Source of the DNA: Dipodascopsis uninucleata var. uninucleata
Lineage: Eukaryota > Ascomycota > Lipomycetes > Lipomycetales > Lipomycetaceae
Length of the DNA: 64,000 nt
Direction of reading: 5' to 3'
NCBI GenBank assembly: GCA_030568195.1
Contig: JAJLTO010000001.1
Coordinates: forward strand, 1,364,001 to 1,428,000
Shown here: one piece after another, positions 1 through 10,468 of the stretch
How positions within the stretch are numbered: the first letter of the stretch is position 1
Layout of the letters: the number at the start of each line of letters is the position of its first letter
Notes under the pieces: model-generated
What the model saw: the letters and a program-made list of their open reading frames with translations, nothing else
The model's database searches: none
What the model was told of the DNA's origin: nothing
Translations under genes and position numbers: made by a program

Positions 1-474
1 CTATCTGCTTCATCATCTCATAGTCATAGCCAGCGTGCGCGATCACCGATCCCACCGCAATCACCGATCGCACGGCACCGAAGGGCAGATTCGACGTCAT
101 CGTCCTCACTTTCAAGGAATCCATCCGTGCGTTCGGTAGGATACAATGTTGTTGGTCAAGGTAGTAGTGGTGGGATAGTAGGTACAAGTGCTATATCGGA
201 TAGTGAAGATGCTGGATCTACGACCCCAGGGGGCTATGGTGCCAGTGGGTCGTTATTGACAGGTTCATCACGCCGTAGCTCAAGACGAAGTTTTGGATCA
301 ACATCAGGAATGTCGTCCGCGGAAGATTTGTACATATCAAGTCTACGGAAGGAGAATGAAGCCTTGAAGAAGCGCTTAATGGATATGACTAAACTTCTGA
401 ATGATAAAGAGGCAGAGCTAGATCAGTTGAGAAAGATAATGGTTAAGGACAATACTAGTGTCATCATCGAATAG
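1..474 (+). CDS. Serine-rich coiled-coil protein, 3' end only
   Basis: The frame is open from the first base of the window to a TAG at 472-474, so the start lies outside. The visible 157 residues have a Ser/Arg/Pro-rich, presumably disordered stretch (about residues 1-110). A short C-terminal coiled coil with Leu heptads and alternating Lys/Glu follows (LYISSLRKENEALKKRL and onward). I do not recognise the family. A low-complexity region ending in a short coiled coil is common in fungal polarity, septin and microtubule-associated proteins, but nothing here selects among them. No ATG inside the fragment looks like a start. The reality of the coding frame is fairly sure because of its length and composition; its function is unknown. 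Confidence 0.6.
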   Translation, partial: LSASSSHSHSQRARSPIPPQSPIARHRRADSTSSSSLSRNPSVRSVGYNVVGQGSSGGIVGTSAISDSEDAGSTTPGGYGASGSLLTGSSRRSSRRSFGSTSGMSSAEDLYISSLRKENEALKKRLMDMTKLLNDKEAELDQLRKIMVKDNTSVIIE

Positions 475-1671
475 AGAGAGATACTAAAATGTTTTTTTGC
501 CATCTTACTGAATATTGGATCTGATGGGTCCTGAAGCGATATTTTTATTTTGATGTGAGCAGTGGGATAGACTTTCAAGCCAGTCTTCTATCTCTTGTGC
601 GTTTTGATTGTTTTGCGTTTTCTCCACTTTATTGTGGGTCCCCTTCGAGAAGATATGATGATATATAGCTAGTATACAGTTCTTACAAGAGATAGCAAAG
701 CTGTTTGCTTATGGTTTGTGGAGCCACTCTTTTTCTGTTTTGACCTGTTGTGTGAGGTGCTCGAATTATCAATATACTGGTATAGAGAAGCGAAAGATAT
801 GATTTATAAGTTACCAGTCAGTCATGTTGATAATATTTTGTTATTTCGCTTCTATGATGCATAGAATTGTTGAATACAGGGATGTTAAATGATCAAATCT
901 ATATTAGTCTGCAAGATGATGGGCTTAATGTTTAGTCAACAAGGAGAGGAGAAATTGCATCCCTATGATTTTTTAGAGCCGAAATGAAAAACAAAAATAT
1001 AAGGCATATTATATATACAGCGTGAGCAAATATTTTACATCTATCCCGAAGGGAAGAGCTTATTGAAAGTAAATAAAATACTAGTAAACAATTAAAATAT
1101 ATAACATATCTTGTAATAGCAATAACAGAATGCATACAAACATTTTATGTGCGACATTTCATTCTTCCTACAGTTAATCTAATCAAAAAAATTATTAAGA
1201 AAAAAACTAGAACGATGCATGGTATCTTTATGAAAATCGGTTGTCAACAAAACACAAAGTTGTATTTTTTGCACAAGAGATGTGAATGAACAAATAAAGA
1301 AATAGACGGCGAAGCGCTTAAACATGATCTAATGATAATGTAGTCAATAATGCAAACAAACTCATGAATATTAACAACAACAAAATTCATAAACAGCAGT
1401 CTAGCCTCCGCCTATTTTAGCAGAATTATAAAATAATGTTTCTATAACAAATGAATGAATACGAATAATAATATAAGATGTACAAATAACATGAAGCCGA
1501 ATAAACAAAAAAAAAAATGGCAAACAAAAAGTTATCATGAAATTTCGAACATAAAATCAGTTCCACAACTTGAAAAGTACTAAAAAATATGAAGTTCTAA
1601 CGCAAAACAGCTATACACATACGATTAGTAAGAGCACAAAGAGAATTCAGGTCTTCAACCCAGGTCTTCAA
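475..1671. other. Convergent intergenic region, no gene seen
   Basis: This is AT-rich sequence between the ends of the coiled-coil gene and ARA2. It carries poly-A and poly-T tracts typical of 3' flanks. I see no conserved ORF, tRNA or repeat. Confidence 0.6.
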
Positions 1672-2943
1672 CTAGGGATAGTTCTCAATCAATCCCGAAG
1701 GCCAGGTTTCGTTTACACTAGATCCTAGAATATCGCGTATGTTTTCAATGATTTCTTCATCTTCTAGTGCAAGCTCTTTGTTCTGACTATCCCAATAAGC
1801 CTGCACTCCTCGGTTCACCTCAAATAATGAGCTCCAGCCGATAACAGTAGTTCCATGCCAGTTTCGAAGGGCAAATCTCATAGCAAGATCAGCAAGTTCA
1901 ACGTTCTGTGAAGCAGAGTACTTGGCAGCCTCATGGACTTTAGCTTTCAGCTCTGTACTGGCAGGATGGAATGCATGAGGAAGTTGACTTCTAAGCAAAG
2001 CCATACTCAATGGACTGCCATTAAGAACTTTCTTCACTCCAGCGGTATAAAAATCATCAAGATAGTTCTTCAGAAGAGTGTTCTGGAGAGTAAAGTTCGA
2101 ATAAGAAAGGACGACATCAACGCTCTTGTTGAGGCGGTTCTTAACAAGTTCAGCAAGACGTACGAGTACTGCGACTGGATAACCTGAAATACCGACATTT
2201 CGAATGATTCCTTCATCCTGATTTAATTGCAAAAATCATTTGTTAGACCTGTCAATGATAGCACGACACAAATCAGAACCAGTGTTAAAGATCAGATACC
2301 TTCATTCGGAACAACTCAGCTATTCCACAAACAGCTTCCTCGAGGGGAACAAACTCAACGTCGTGAGCATAAACAATGTCTAAATACGATGTGTGCATTC
2401 GCTCTAAACTTCGATTGACAGATTTTCTGATCCATTCTGGGCTATAATTAAACTCTTGCTCAGCGATGCGTCCTGCCTTCGTAATCAAAAAATAAGTATC
2501 CCTGGGAAATTGCTCCTTGAACTCAGCATCACCAAGAACTTCTCCAATTAAGATCTCCGAAGGGCCATAATACGAGGAGGTATCTATAATCATAAATATA
2601 TGTATCAGCATATCTAATCCTACATGAAATGGAGCTTATAGCCAAATCAAGTTTAGTATGGCAAGCCTAAGCCGCGAAATTACTTCGTGGCAAATCCAGA
2701 CTTGACCACAAAACAGCAGTCTATCTTACCAATCGCGCAAACTCCGCACTCAAAGCAGCTCTTAATAATATCTTTCACCGGTAACCTGAAAGGATCATCA
2801 TTGTATTGGTGATTGAACTGAGCACCACCAAGGACAAGGGGAGGAAGACCGTCGAGCGATAGCGTATGGATATTTGACTTGATGGGACCAACTGGGCGAA
2901 TAGTTTCGGCCGGTGGTGTTGGAAGTTGGACGAAATTCATCAT
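1672..2943 (-). CDS. ARA2: D-arabinose 1-dehydrogenase (aldo-keto reductase)
   Basis: This is an NAD(P)-dependent aldo-keto reductase that oxidises D-arabinose to D-arabinono-1,4-lactone in the cytosol, a step toward erythroascorbate, the fungal ascorbate analogue. There are three exons: 2943-2730, 2583-2300 and 2217-1672. The introns are 2584-2729 (donor GTAAGA, acceptor TAG) and 2218-2299 (GTATCT, branch TCTAAC, CAG), and both keep phase. The 347-residue product is close to the 335 of yeast Ara2. The catalytic tetrad is visible: Asp72 and Tyr77 in DTSSYYGPSE, Lys107 in LITKAG and His145 in VYAHDVE. A GISGYP segment in exon 3 matches the Ara2 and L-galactose dehydrogenase branch. Two adjacent ATGs begin the frame at 2943 and 2940. 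The main alternative is L-galactose dehydrogenase, which shares this subfamily. Confidence 0.88.
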
Positions 2944-5260
2944 TTTCCTAGTAATGATGCTTCAAATACTGTGCCTTGTGCTGTAGAGATGCGAAGTTCT
3001 TATCGTCCTTAGCGACTCACCGGAGATAGTACTGAGCAAATTTAGATAGCCGTAATTCGACACAGAACGAAAGGCAAAGATTCCTCGCCCGTGTGTAGAG
3101 CTGGATGGGTACCTTTCTTCGCTAAGGAAGATATATGTAGGCGCTGCTACACAATTGACTGTACGTCGGCGAGAAGAGAACGCGAAAGGAACGAAAATGT
3201 TGAGATAAAAATTAGAAAAAATAAGAAAAATGCATGCTTAAAGAGATTTTGGACTTCAGACAGCCGTAAATACACAAATGTTTCAGTATCTTTGATCAGC
3301 AAAGCAGCAAGCGTGTCGACTCAATCAGAGATCCACATGCTAAATCTTATACTATTACTAGAGATACCAGCCATACGCATACTTTTCTCATCTTTCAAAA
3401 ATCTTATTAATAATAGTGTATTGAGACCCCTTCACACTATATTCTAAGACGTATTTCAAACGCTCTATGACCTAACCCCACATCATCTTCGCATCCCTTT
3501 GGTAGCTCATGATGGAGCGTAATTTAAATTTTTTTATTGCTTTTGTCTATTCTTGGTAGTTTTTTTGCTATTCTACAGCCATGCCCTCAATGCAAGCTGT
3601 AGATAGCGAGCTACATGACAGTAAAATCTGCTTTAGCTACGTGGTACACATAGCCGCCTCAGCACGATGAGTAATGATGCAGTTTATTAGAAGAAAGACT
3701 AGACACATGCATATCTAGCTAATACGAATCAGTACAGCTAGTGTCGAGCACGTGATATAAACCCTAATATGATGGCTGCAGATAGGGCTGTTAATATGTG
3801 TCATGGAGCAGGGGAGCTATCCAGATGTCAAAGCCACTCTAATTACTAATAAATTACAAGTACTGCTGTGGCATATATCATGAGGATTATAATATTTTAT
3901 GCGCAAACTACATTTCAACCGGGTATTTTGTAGTAATTCTAATGGTAGGTTAAATTAATTACCAACGGGCGTAAATTGAACTTTATTATATGGAGCCAGG
4001 AGTATTTCTTTGGAGACACTGCTAATATACCGAGAAATTGTAGAGAACGTGTTGAAGGGGCGATGAAAAAAAAAGTTGATACAAAACAGCTACGTATGGC
4101 TCGTAAAACCGAGAAATACGAATGGGGCTAGAAGCTAAGCGAGATTGTGGTGGGCTTGCGCTCCGTATCCACAAGATGGCCTCATGCTCGAAACCACAGC
4201 CTTAAATGTACATTTTATACGTATGCAACTGACAACAGTCCCACTGAGACTTTACCGAAGCTTGGACTACAAAACCCTTAACTTTTGTTGAAGCTTATCA
4301 GAGTAGAGATACTCTAACGGGTCTGCCTACATGCCCGAGGAGCCGGTGAAACTACACCGGCAAGCAATCCTGTCTTTTTTAGGCTGGTCGGGGAAAGATA
4401 ATGACGATGTCTTTTCCCGACTTTATACAATAATATTCTGAAGCATAGACGTCGTCGTTTCAGTAAAATGGCGTATTAAGCTCGTACGGAGCTTATATTA
4501 TCCGTAGCATTATCCTCATGAGGACACGATGTTTGATTATGCTAGATGAAGTTGCTGAAGAAGACAAATCAGCTCTGATAAAATTTGTATTACTGGCCAT
4601 TTGTAAGGTGCAACTGTAGAAGTGTACCGTTAGCCCAGTGGTTATCTGAATACTAAACAACAAATTTCTGAAGTTGGCTGTTTGATAGAGTCCTCTGGCT
4701 AAGTATTGCCGATATATTTACGATGAAATATGAAAATTTTAAGCCATAATCTTCTGAAATAATAAAATAAAATAAAAGTAAATAAATAAATAAATTATCA
4801 AACTGATTGATTAATTGATAGCCGTTGTTCGTAGTTGAGAGTTTAATATTTTTTATCTCTGGTATTATATTTGGATTTTGTAACTAAGGTACAATTTGCA
4901 GAGAGTAAGCTAACATTTTGTAGCTACAGCTCTCTACTTTTCTTTCTCTCTTTTTTCCAACTATTTTACTCGAAGATACTTGCTCATCTAGTATATGAAA
5001 CCAAAGCTATTATACTGTCTGCTGACTTGTTCAATTAAGTATTTATATAGAATTGCATTCCAATTGAATGCACAATTGACAAGTTCATTTGTCATTAGAC
5101 CGTCAGCAAGAGTTAAGATAGCTGCAGCCGCTCATCATACTAAAGCATATATACCTGTTTTGATATTGTACAATTGAACAACCCACTGCAGGAAACCGAT
5201 ATAGACGGAGAAAGAGTAATATATTTAGTTGATAAAGCTCATAATCGAATATTTGAGAAA
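2944..5260. other. Long intergenic region containing a hairpin cluster
   Basis: This 2.3 kb stretch separates the ARA2 start from the dehydrogenase start. The only longer frame (3091-3447, +) has no conserved features. A CACGTG lies at 3749-3754. Several perfect or near-perfect hairpins are packed into 4270-4421 and are described separately. Confidence 0.55.
4270..4421. other. Cluster of short hairpins, possible structured RNA
   Basis: Five stems lie in 150 bases: 4270-4287 (CAAAA/TTTTG), 4300-4315 (AGAGTA-GAGA-TACTCT), 4318-4337 (CGGG/CCCG), 4342-4361 (GCCGGTG/CACCGGC) and 4387-4421. The last has a 12-bp stem with one G-T pair and an 11-base loop. A T6 run sits at 4375-4380. I tried SRP, RNase P, U-snRNA, U3 and C/D snoRNA signatures and matched none. 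The strand is unknown. Confidence 0.3.
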
Positions 5261-6546
5261 ATGCCAGGCGAGAGGGTTCTTGCACTCAGCCGTGGTGACT
5301 TCCCGGAGAGTGTCTATGAGAAAATCAGGGCACTACCAAACGTCGAATCAGTAACTGTGATTCCAGGTGTTGGTCATGCTAATAGAAGTGTCCCGTCACG
5401 GGAGCCTACTGCAGAAGAGTGGGCAGAGGCAACAATCTTGTTAACCCAAAAAACACTTCCACCTTCTAGAGCTGCTGCTCCACATATCAAATATGTACAG
5501 CTCTTCTCTGCTGGAAGTAATCTTATTGTTGACATGCCATTCTACAAAGAGGCACCAGAAGTAGTTTATGGAACTGCAAGTGGTACTCATGGGTAATTTT
5601 CTTTTGATTCTCGTCTTCAGTTCAGTTTTTAATGTGCAAGTGCTAACATCTTCCTAGTCCTCCTATCAGCGAATGGGTCATTTTAGCGATGCTCTCGTTT
5701 TTTCACAATTGGTCGAACACAAACAAGTAAGTCACAATAGAATAATGAGTTTCATTAATTCGAATTATACAGCTGACTGTTCCTTTTACGTGTAAAGGTG
5801 GCACTCGGAAGGAGTGTGGGGATCTGATGCAGATTCCGAACGACCACAACAAGATCAGTATGGAAGAACCATGTAAGTACTTCAGTTTTATTATAGCTCT
5901 AAAGTTTACAATTTATTTTAGTTCTTTGAAATTTACCAACTATAAATCCACTAACGATTTTTATAGGGGTATATTAGGATATGGAGGATTAGGAAGACAA
6001 ACCGGAAGACTAGCGAAGGCCCTAGGTATGAGATTAGTTGTCCACTCATTTTCTACCCCACCAAAGAAAGACCGTGTTGAAATCGCTGTCCCTGGTAGCG
6101 GAGATTCAGATGGATCTCTTCCAGACTTGTGGTTTAGCGGTGCAGATCAGTTGGATCAATTCTTTTCTTCAGGGATTGACGTGCTAGTTCTTTCTGTTCC
6201 TCTCACACCATTTACCAAAAAAGTTATTGATAAACGCGTCCTTAACATACTTAAAGGCGCCTATATTATTAATGTTGCTCGAGGACCTGTCATTGATACT
6301 GATGCTCTCATTGAGGCTGCAGAGTCTGGCCTAATTGCTGGTGCAGCTCTTGATGTCACTGATCCTGAACCTTTACCTGCTGGACATAAACTCTGGACCA
6401 CTAAAAACATTATAGTGTCTCCCCACATTAGCGGACACTCCTTAAGCTATGGTGATAGAGTTACCAACATTGCTCTTCATAACATCAAAATGATTGGAGA
6501 AGAAAAGCCACTATCCAATTTGATAGATAAATCTAAGGGCTACTAG
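5261..6546 (+). CDS. D-isomer-specific 2-hydroxyacid dehydrogenase
   Basis: This is a cytosolic NAD(P)-dependent dehydrogenase of the phosphoglycerate dehydrogenase and glyoxylate/hydroxypyruvate reductase superfamily; the physiological substrate cannot be read from sequence. There are four exons: 5261-5592, 5658-5726, 5798-5872 and 5967-6546. The introns 5593-5657, 5727-5797 and 5873-5966 all keep phase. The product is 351 residues, the usual size for fungal members. The Rossmann motif GILGYGGLGRQTGRLAKALG is split by intron 3. Catalytic Arg (NVARGPVIDT), acidic residue (DVTDPEPLP) and His (SPHISG) are all visible. I chose the ATG at 5261 because the frame upstream has no ATG before a stop at 5141-5143. 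An additional upstream exon spliced at about 5192 is possible but unsupported. Confidence 0.82.
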
Positions 6547-6994
6547 TTTCGTACTCAAGTTATTGTTTATAATATTCTCTTTTGTAAAGTCTGTTTAAGC
6601 CTTACTTATTTCCTTGTTTTGCGTATCGCATTTCCTGAATCAGTCATTGCTTAATACATGTAATCAGAGTGGCATACGGTTCTTTATATACATTTGTATA
6701 TTTTATAATATTAAATATATTGGCCTAAACAGTGAAATACTCGAGGAATGAAATTTGTGAATCATTTATATTGTGTGAGTAATGTCGTACGTGTATTTGA
6801 AATCAAAGATAGGTTCTCCCAACTAATGTGTGCTTACCAAGAAATACTTATATATGCTAAGATAGCTGGAAATCATTCGAAATTTCTATTAGCTTTAACA
6901 CCATCTTCATTATAGCAAGAAATAGCCAATAAAAACACGACATTAGATATAATATCGATTCTAATTCTACGTAATTGAATACAGGTTTTCGAAA
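6547..6994. other. Intergenic region upstream of CCS1, nothing specific seen
   Basis: This is AT-rich sequence between the dehydrogenase stop and the CCS1 start on the same strand. It must hold the terminator of one gene and the promoter of the other. I see no clear motif. Confidence 0.5.
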
Positions 6995-7890
6995 ATGACT
7001 GTTTCTATCAAGGTATGGCGGAATCGGATATGTAGAGAGAGTCATAGAAATACTGACATCCTGTATATAGACATCATTTGCTGTTCCACTACATTGCGAT
7101 TCGTGCATTTCGGATGTTACAAGCGCCTTAAAGGAAGTGAAAGGTAGTGTCTCTCTCTTTTTTACTGTGTTGATGTACGCTTGACTAACGAATACTAGGT
7201 ATTGAAACTGTCGATTGCGATCTCGCAAGCCAAATGGTAACTATTGAAGGAAGTGGTACGTGATATTCTATATATTTCTCATTAGTATAATAGATCGAAA
7301 TGTTACAGTAATAAGCAAAATCTAATAATTTTGATTCAAAAGTACCGCCATCTATTATCGTGCAGAAGATTCAAGAAACAGGACGCGATGCAGTTGTAAG
7401 AGGTTCAGGCGAGCCAAATAGCTCGGCAGTTTGTATTCTCGAGTCTCATGATCCTGCACACGAAAGCGCTCCAGTTCGTGGTCTCGCAAGAATAGTAAAG
7501 GTTTCACCTGGTAGCACATTAGTTGATCTTACGCTTTCTGGTTTGATACCTTGCAAGAAATACCTGGCTAGTATTCGTACGGCTGGAGATGTCTCGAAAG
7601 GCGCCACCACTACAGGTCAAATGTATAAGCCTATTACAGACATATCAACTGACGAACATGGAAAGGGCCAGACATATGTTGTGAAGGAGGACCTACCAAT
7701 ATGGGAATTAATCGGACGGTCTCTGGTAGTCGGTACTGATCTCGATGGCAAGAAAATGAATATTGATGACGCTGTCGGTGTTATTGCTCGAAGTGCTGGT
7801 GTGTGGGAAAACCAAAAGACTGTATGTAGCTGCTCCGGAAAAACTATATGGGAGGAGCGAAAGGAGGCAAAGTCAAAGGGAATTAATTGA
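6995..7890 (+). CDS. CCS1: Copper chaperone for superoxide dismutase
   Basis: Ccs1 loads copper into Cu/Zn superoxide dismutase and forms its disulfide, in cytosol and mitochondrial intermembrane space. There are four exons: 6995-7012 (18 nt), 7071-7143, 7199-7255 and 7343-7890, with introns of 58, 55 and 87 nt, all in phase. The product has 231 residues (yeast Ccs1 has 249). Domain I is a ferredoxin-like HMA fold with the copper site FAVPLHCDSC (Cys15, Cys18). The middle is a degenerate SOD-like domain without the histidine cluster of an active SOD. The C-terminal copper-transfer motif is VCSCSGKTIW (Cys211 and Cys213). The first exon encodes only six residues, so ORF-only annotation would miss the start and the whole metal-binding domain. 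Confidence 0.93.
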
Positions 7891-8104
7891 TTAATATCTT
7901 ATATCAGCATATTGCTCTTTTTAATGATAATTTAACCGCTAGCTACCATATAATTACATCCAAATTTAACTGCCTACAGTCCATCCATTACCAGAAATAA
8001 CTACCTAATATACATGAGAATTGATTCAAATTATCAGAATAAATCAAACCGCCTTAGAGAATGATAAGTGATCAGAAAACAAACAGACGCAATTATCCAT
8101 ACAA

Positions 8105-8788
8105 TCAGTCATCATCTTTGACTTGTAATTTTAGACGCTTTGGAAGTGAGTTTTTATTCTGAAGATGCTCTTCTTCCGACTCGCTACTTGAACTGTCATC
8201 TGCTCCTTTCCTTCGCTTCTTCTTTTTCTGACTAAGAGACGACTTGTGTACAACAGATCCGTTAGAGTTACCATTAGTACCATTAGTGTCTATGGACTGG
8301 CCGGTACTATTGCTGTTATTGGTAGCACTATCATTTCCGGAAGGAGCACCGTTTTCCTCAAGGCTCTCAAAGAGCTCTTTGTGCACAGTTTTCAAGTATG
8401 TAGCAGAACTCAGAGAGAAGAGTCTATCATTTTCTGTATATGTCGTCTTCTTCCTAAAAGAACTAGAAGACCCTGAACCTATTGTACTCGCTGTTTTCAA
8501 GTAGTTATCGAATCCCTTAATGATATTTCCATTTGGAGTGTCTTCTAAATATGCTTCTTCATATTTATATATCTGTTCCTCCAGCGACGCCTAAACCCCA
8601 TCCATCATGTTAATGAAATGAAGCAAAACACCACGAAGCAGAAAACGAATTCTTACCAAATTTTTATCAATAGCCTTCTTTTTAGATATCATATCTCGCA
8701 GGTCCTTTTTCATCTTTTCATATACTGCAAGGTCCTGCTTATCAACTTGCGAGTTGTCGTTAGGTCCAAGTTGCGCAGTGTCCGGCAT
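8105..8788 (-). CDS. EAF6: NuA4 histone acetyltransferase subunit Eaf6
   Basis: Eaf6 is a small structural subunit shared by the NuA4 and NuA3 histone acetyltransferase complexes in the nucleus. Exon 1 is 8788-8657 and exon 2 is 8590-8105. The intron 8591-8656 (GTAAGA to TTTAG) falls after KKKAIDKNL. The 205-residue product opens with the family signature YEKMKKDLRDMISKKKAI. Exon 2 continues with EEQIYKYEEAYLEDTPNG and GFDNYLK, matching the Eaf6/MEAF6 core. The C-terminal half is a longer Ser/Asn-rich tail with a basic KKKKRRKG patch that could be a nuclear localisation signal, followed by an acidic Ser/Glu run. The first in-frame ATG is at 8788. It is convergent with CCS1 (214 bp apart). Confidence 0.9.
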
Positions 8789-9121
8789 AATGGGCAAAAC
8801 TACTATTTAAATAATATGCTAATCTTTTTTTTATTCAGTCCGTTATTTGTAAAAGTGTGCTCGACAGTCTTATACATCCATCCATTTCCCGTCCACAGGC
8901 ACTGGGATCTTAAAATGCGATTTTGAGATACTGAACTAGAGACGTGCTGATATACCCCTAATATCAACATATATTGCATATATGACACTAAACCCTTATA
9001 AATGAAGTGGTAACCAAGCGTACAAAATAAACAGATTCAAATACGCGGATCAACAAATAAACAAGGCAGAGAAACCTAGCTATTTACTTCTATGGGTCCT
9101 AATTGGCCGGACTGAACCAAA
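8789..9121. promoter_or_regulatory. Divergent promoter region of EAF6 and BUB2
   Basis: These 333 bp separate two head-to-head genes, so the region must drive both. A frame of 61 codons on the minus strand here is not conserved-looking. No specific factor site stands out. Confidence 0.5.
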
Positions 9122-10303
9122 ATGAGGAAAGCTGGTCATAAGAAAAAAGATCCTATTGAGTCTCTTCTCAGGAAACCTCCAATAGCGACAGAGCAAGGTC
9201 TATCGGAACTGAGGTACTTAATACTTACTCAAGGAATGCCGAATGACACTAGTGAAGTAAGTCGAAGCAGTTTGTAGTATCAGCAGACATGAAATCTACT
9301 AGCTTCTGATCAAATTGTGTATTCAATTGCCGTACTAAATGCTTTTTTTAAATTATAGTCTGATCAGTACTCATATAGACCCTACATTTGGGCTCTTTTA
9401 CTTCAGGTACCGCCAGTTCAGGCAAAGGAATATATAAACTTGATACATAGAGGTGCCTCACCGGCATATTCAAAAATAAGAAATGATACATTCCGAACTT
9501 TGACGACAGATATTGCATTCCAGAGGAAAGTATCAGAGACATCTTTAATTCGCGTGCTCAATGCACTCGCTTGGAGAAGGTATGATGCCTACGTTGCGCG
9601 CAGAAATCAACATCAAGAATTACAACAGCGACCTTACCGACAGTCACGTATCGCGAGCGGACTTTTGAACACGCCTTCAAGGATTGTCTCTACATCTACG
9701 CAGGCAACTACCCAATCAAGCAATACAGATGACGAGTGTATGGCGATTTCAGAACTTTACGTTCAAGGACTGAATGTATTGGCAGCGCCATTCTTATACT
9801 CTAGTGCAAGTGAGACTCAGGCCTTTGCGTTATTTGATACATTTGCTCATGTCTGTTGTCCGTTATATGTCAAGCCAATGCTAGACGGTGTTCATCTAGG
9901 ATTAAAACTTCTCGATACATGCCTCAAAATTATAGATCCTACACTTTATAGCTTTTTGAAAAGTAAGCTGTTAACTGCTGAATTATATGGATTTGCTTCA
10001 GTTCTTACTATGTCTGCTTGTACACCGCCGCTTAGTGAGGTTCTCATATTATGGGACTTTCTCCTTGCGTTCGGTGCACATATGAATGTCCTTGCGGTTA
10101 TTGCACAATTATTACTAATTCGTGATTCACTGTTATCGTCGGCAAGTCCAATGCAGTTATTACGAACTTTCCCTCCGCTGCAAGCTAAAAAAGTGATAAC
10201 GTTGGCCGTGAGCTTTGTACCAAAGTTACCAGAGGAACTTTATAATTTACTAGTCCGACATACATATGATGAATCTGTTACTGATAAGATTAATAAACTG
10301 TAG
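9122..10303 (+). CDS. BUB2: Mitotic exit / spindle checkpoint GAP Bub2
   Basis: Bub2 (S. pombe Cdc16) is the TBC-domain half of the Bub2-Bfa1 GTPase-activating complex that holds Tem1/Spg1 inactive at spindle poles, delaying mitotic exit or septation. Exon 1 is 9122-9256 and exon 2 is 9359-10303, with an intron of 102 nt (GTAAGT, branch ACTAA, TAG). The product has 359 residues, longer than the roughly 300 of yeast homologues. The excess is a Gln/Ser/Thr-rich insertion at about residues 127-170. Both catalytic fingers of TBC GAPs are present: the arginine finger in IRNDTFR and the glutamine finger in YVQGLNVLAAPF. A CTG codon sits at the conserved Leu of the latter motif, fitting standard decoding. 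Confidence 0.9.
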
Positions 10304-10468
10304 CGAATAATATTTACTAGAAAATAGTTTGATATTTTGGAATCAAGATTGGGTGTTGGTTGTATATTTATGTTATACTGTCAAGAATGAAAATTCTAAA
10401 ACAATATATTACAGTTTTACTAAATTTACATCAGTTATTTTATTATCCGACTATGAATCAGATCATTT

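Noticed and set aside
3091-3447. 118-codon plus-strand frame upstream of ARA2
   Set aside because: No domain, odd composition, and it overlaps the likely ARA2 promoter; looks like chance.
4629-4715. tRNA-like A box (TTAGCCCAGTGGTTA) with partly complementary ends
   Set aside because: The D and T stems do not pair and the B-box-like part has extra bases; no cloverleaf can be drawn.
5174-5260. Upstream extension of the hydroxyacid dehydrogenase frame
   Set aside because: It begins at TTG with no ATG after the stop at 5141-5143; the ATG at 5261 gives the usual family length.
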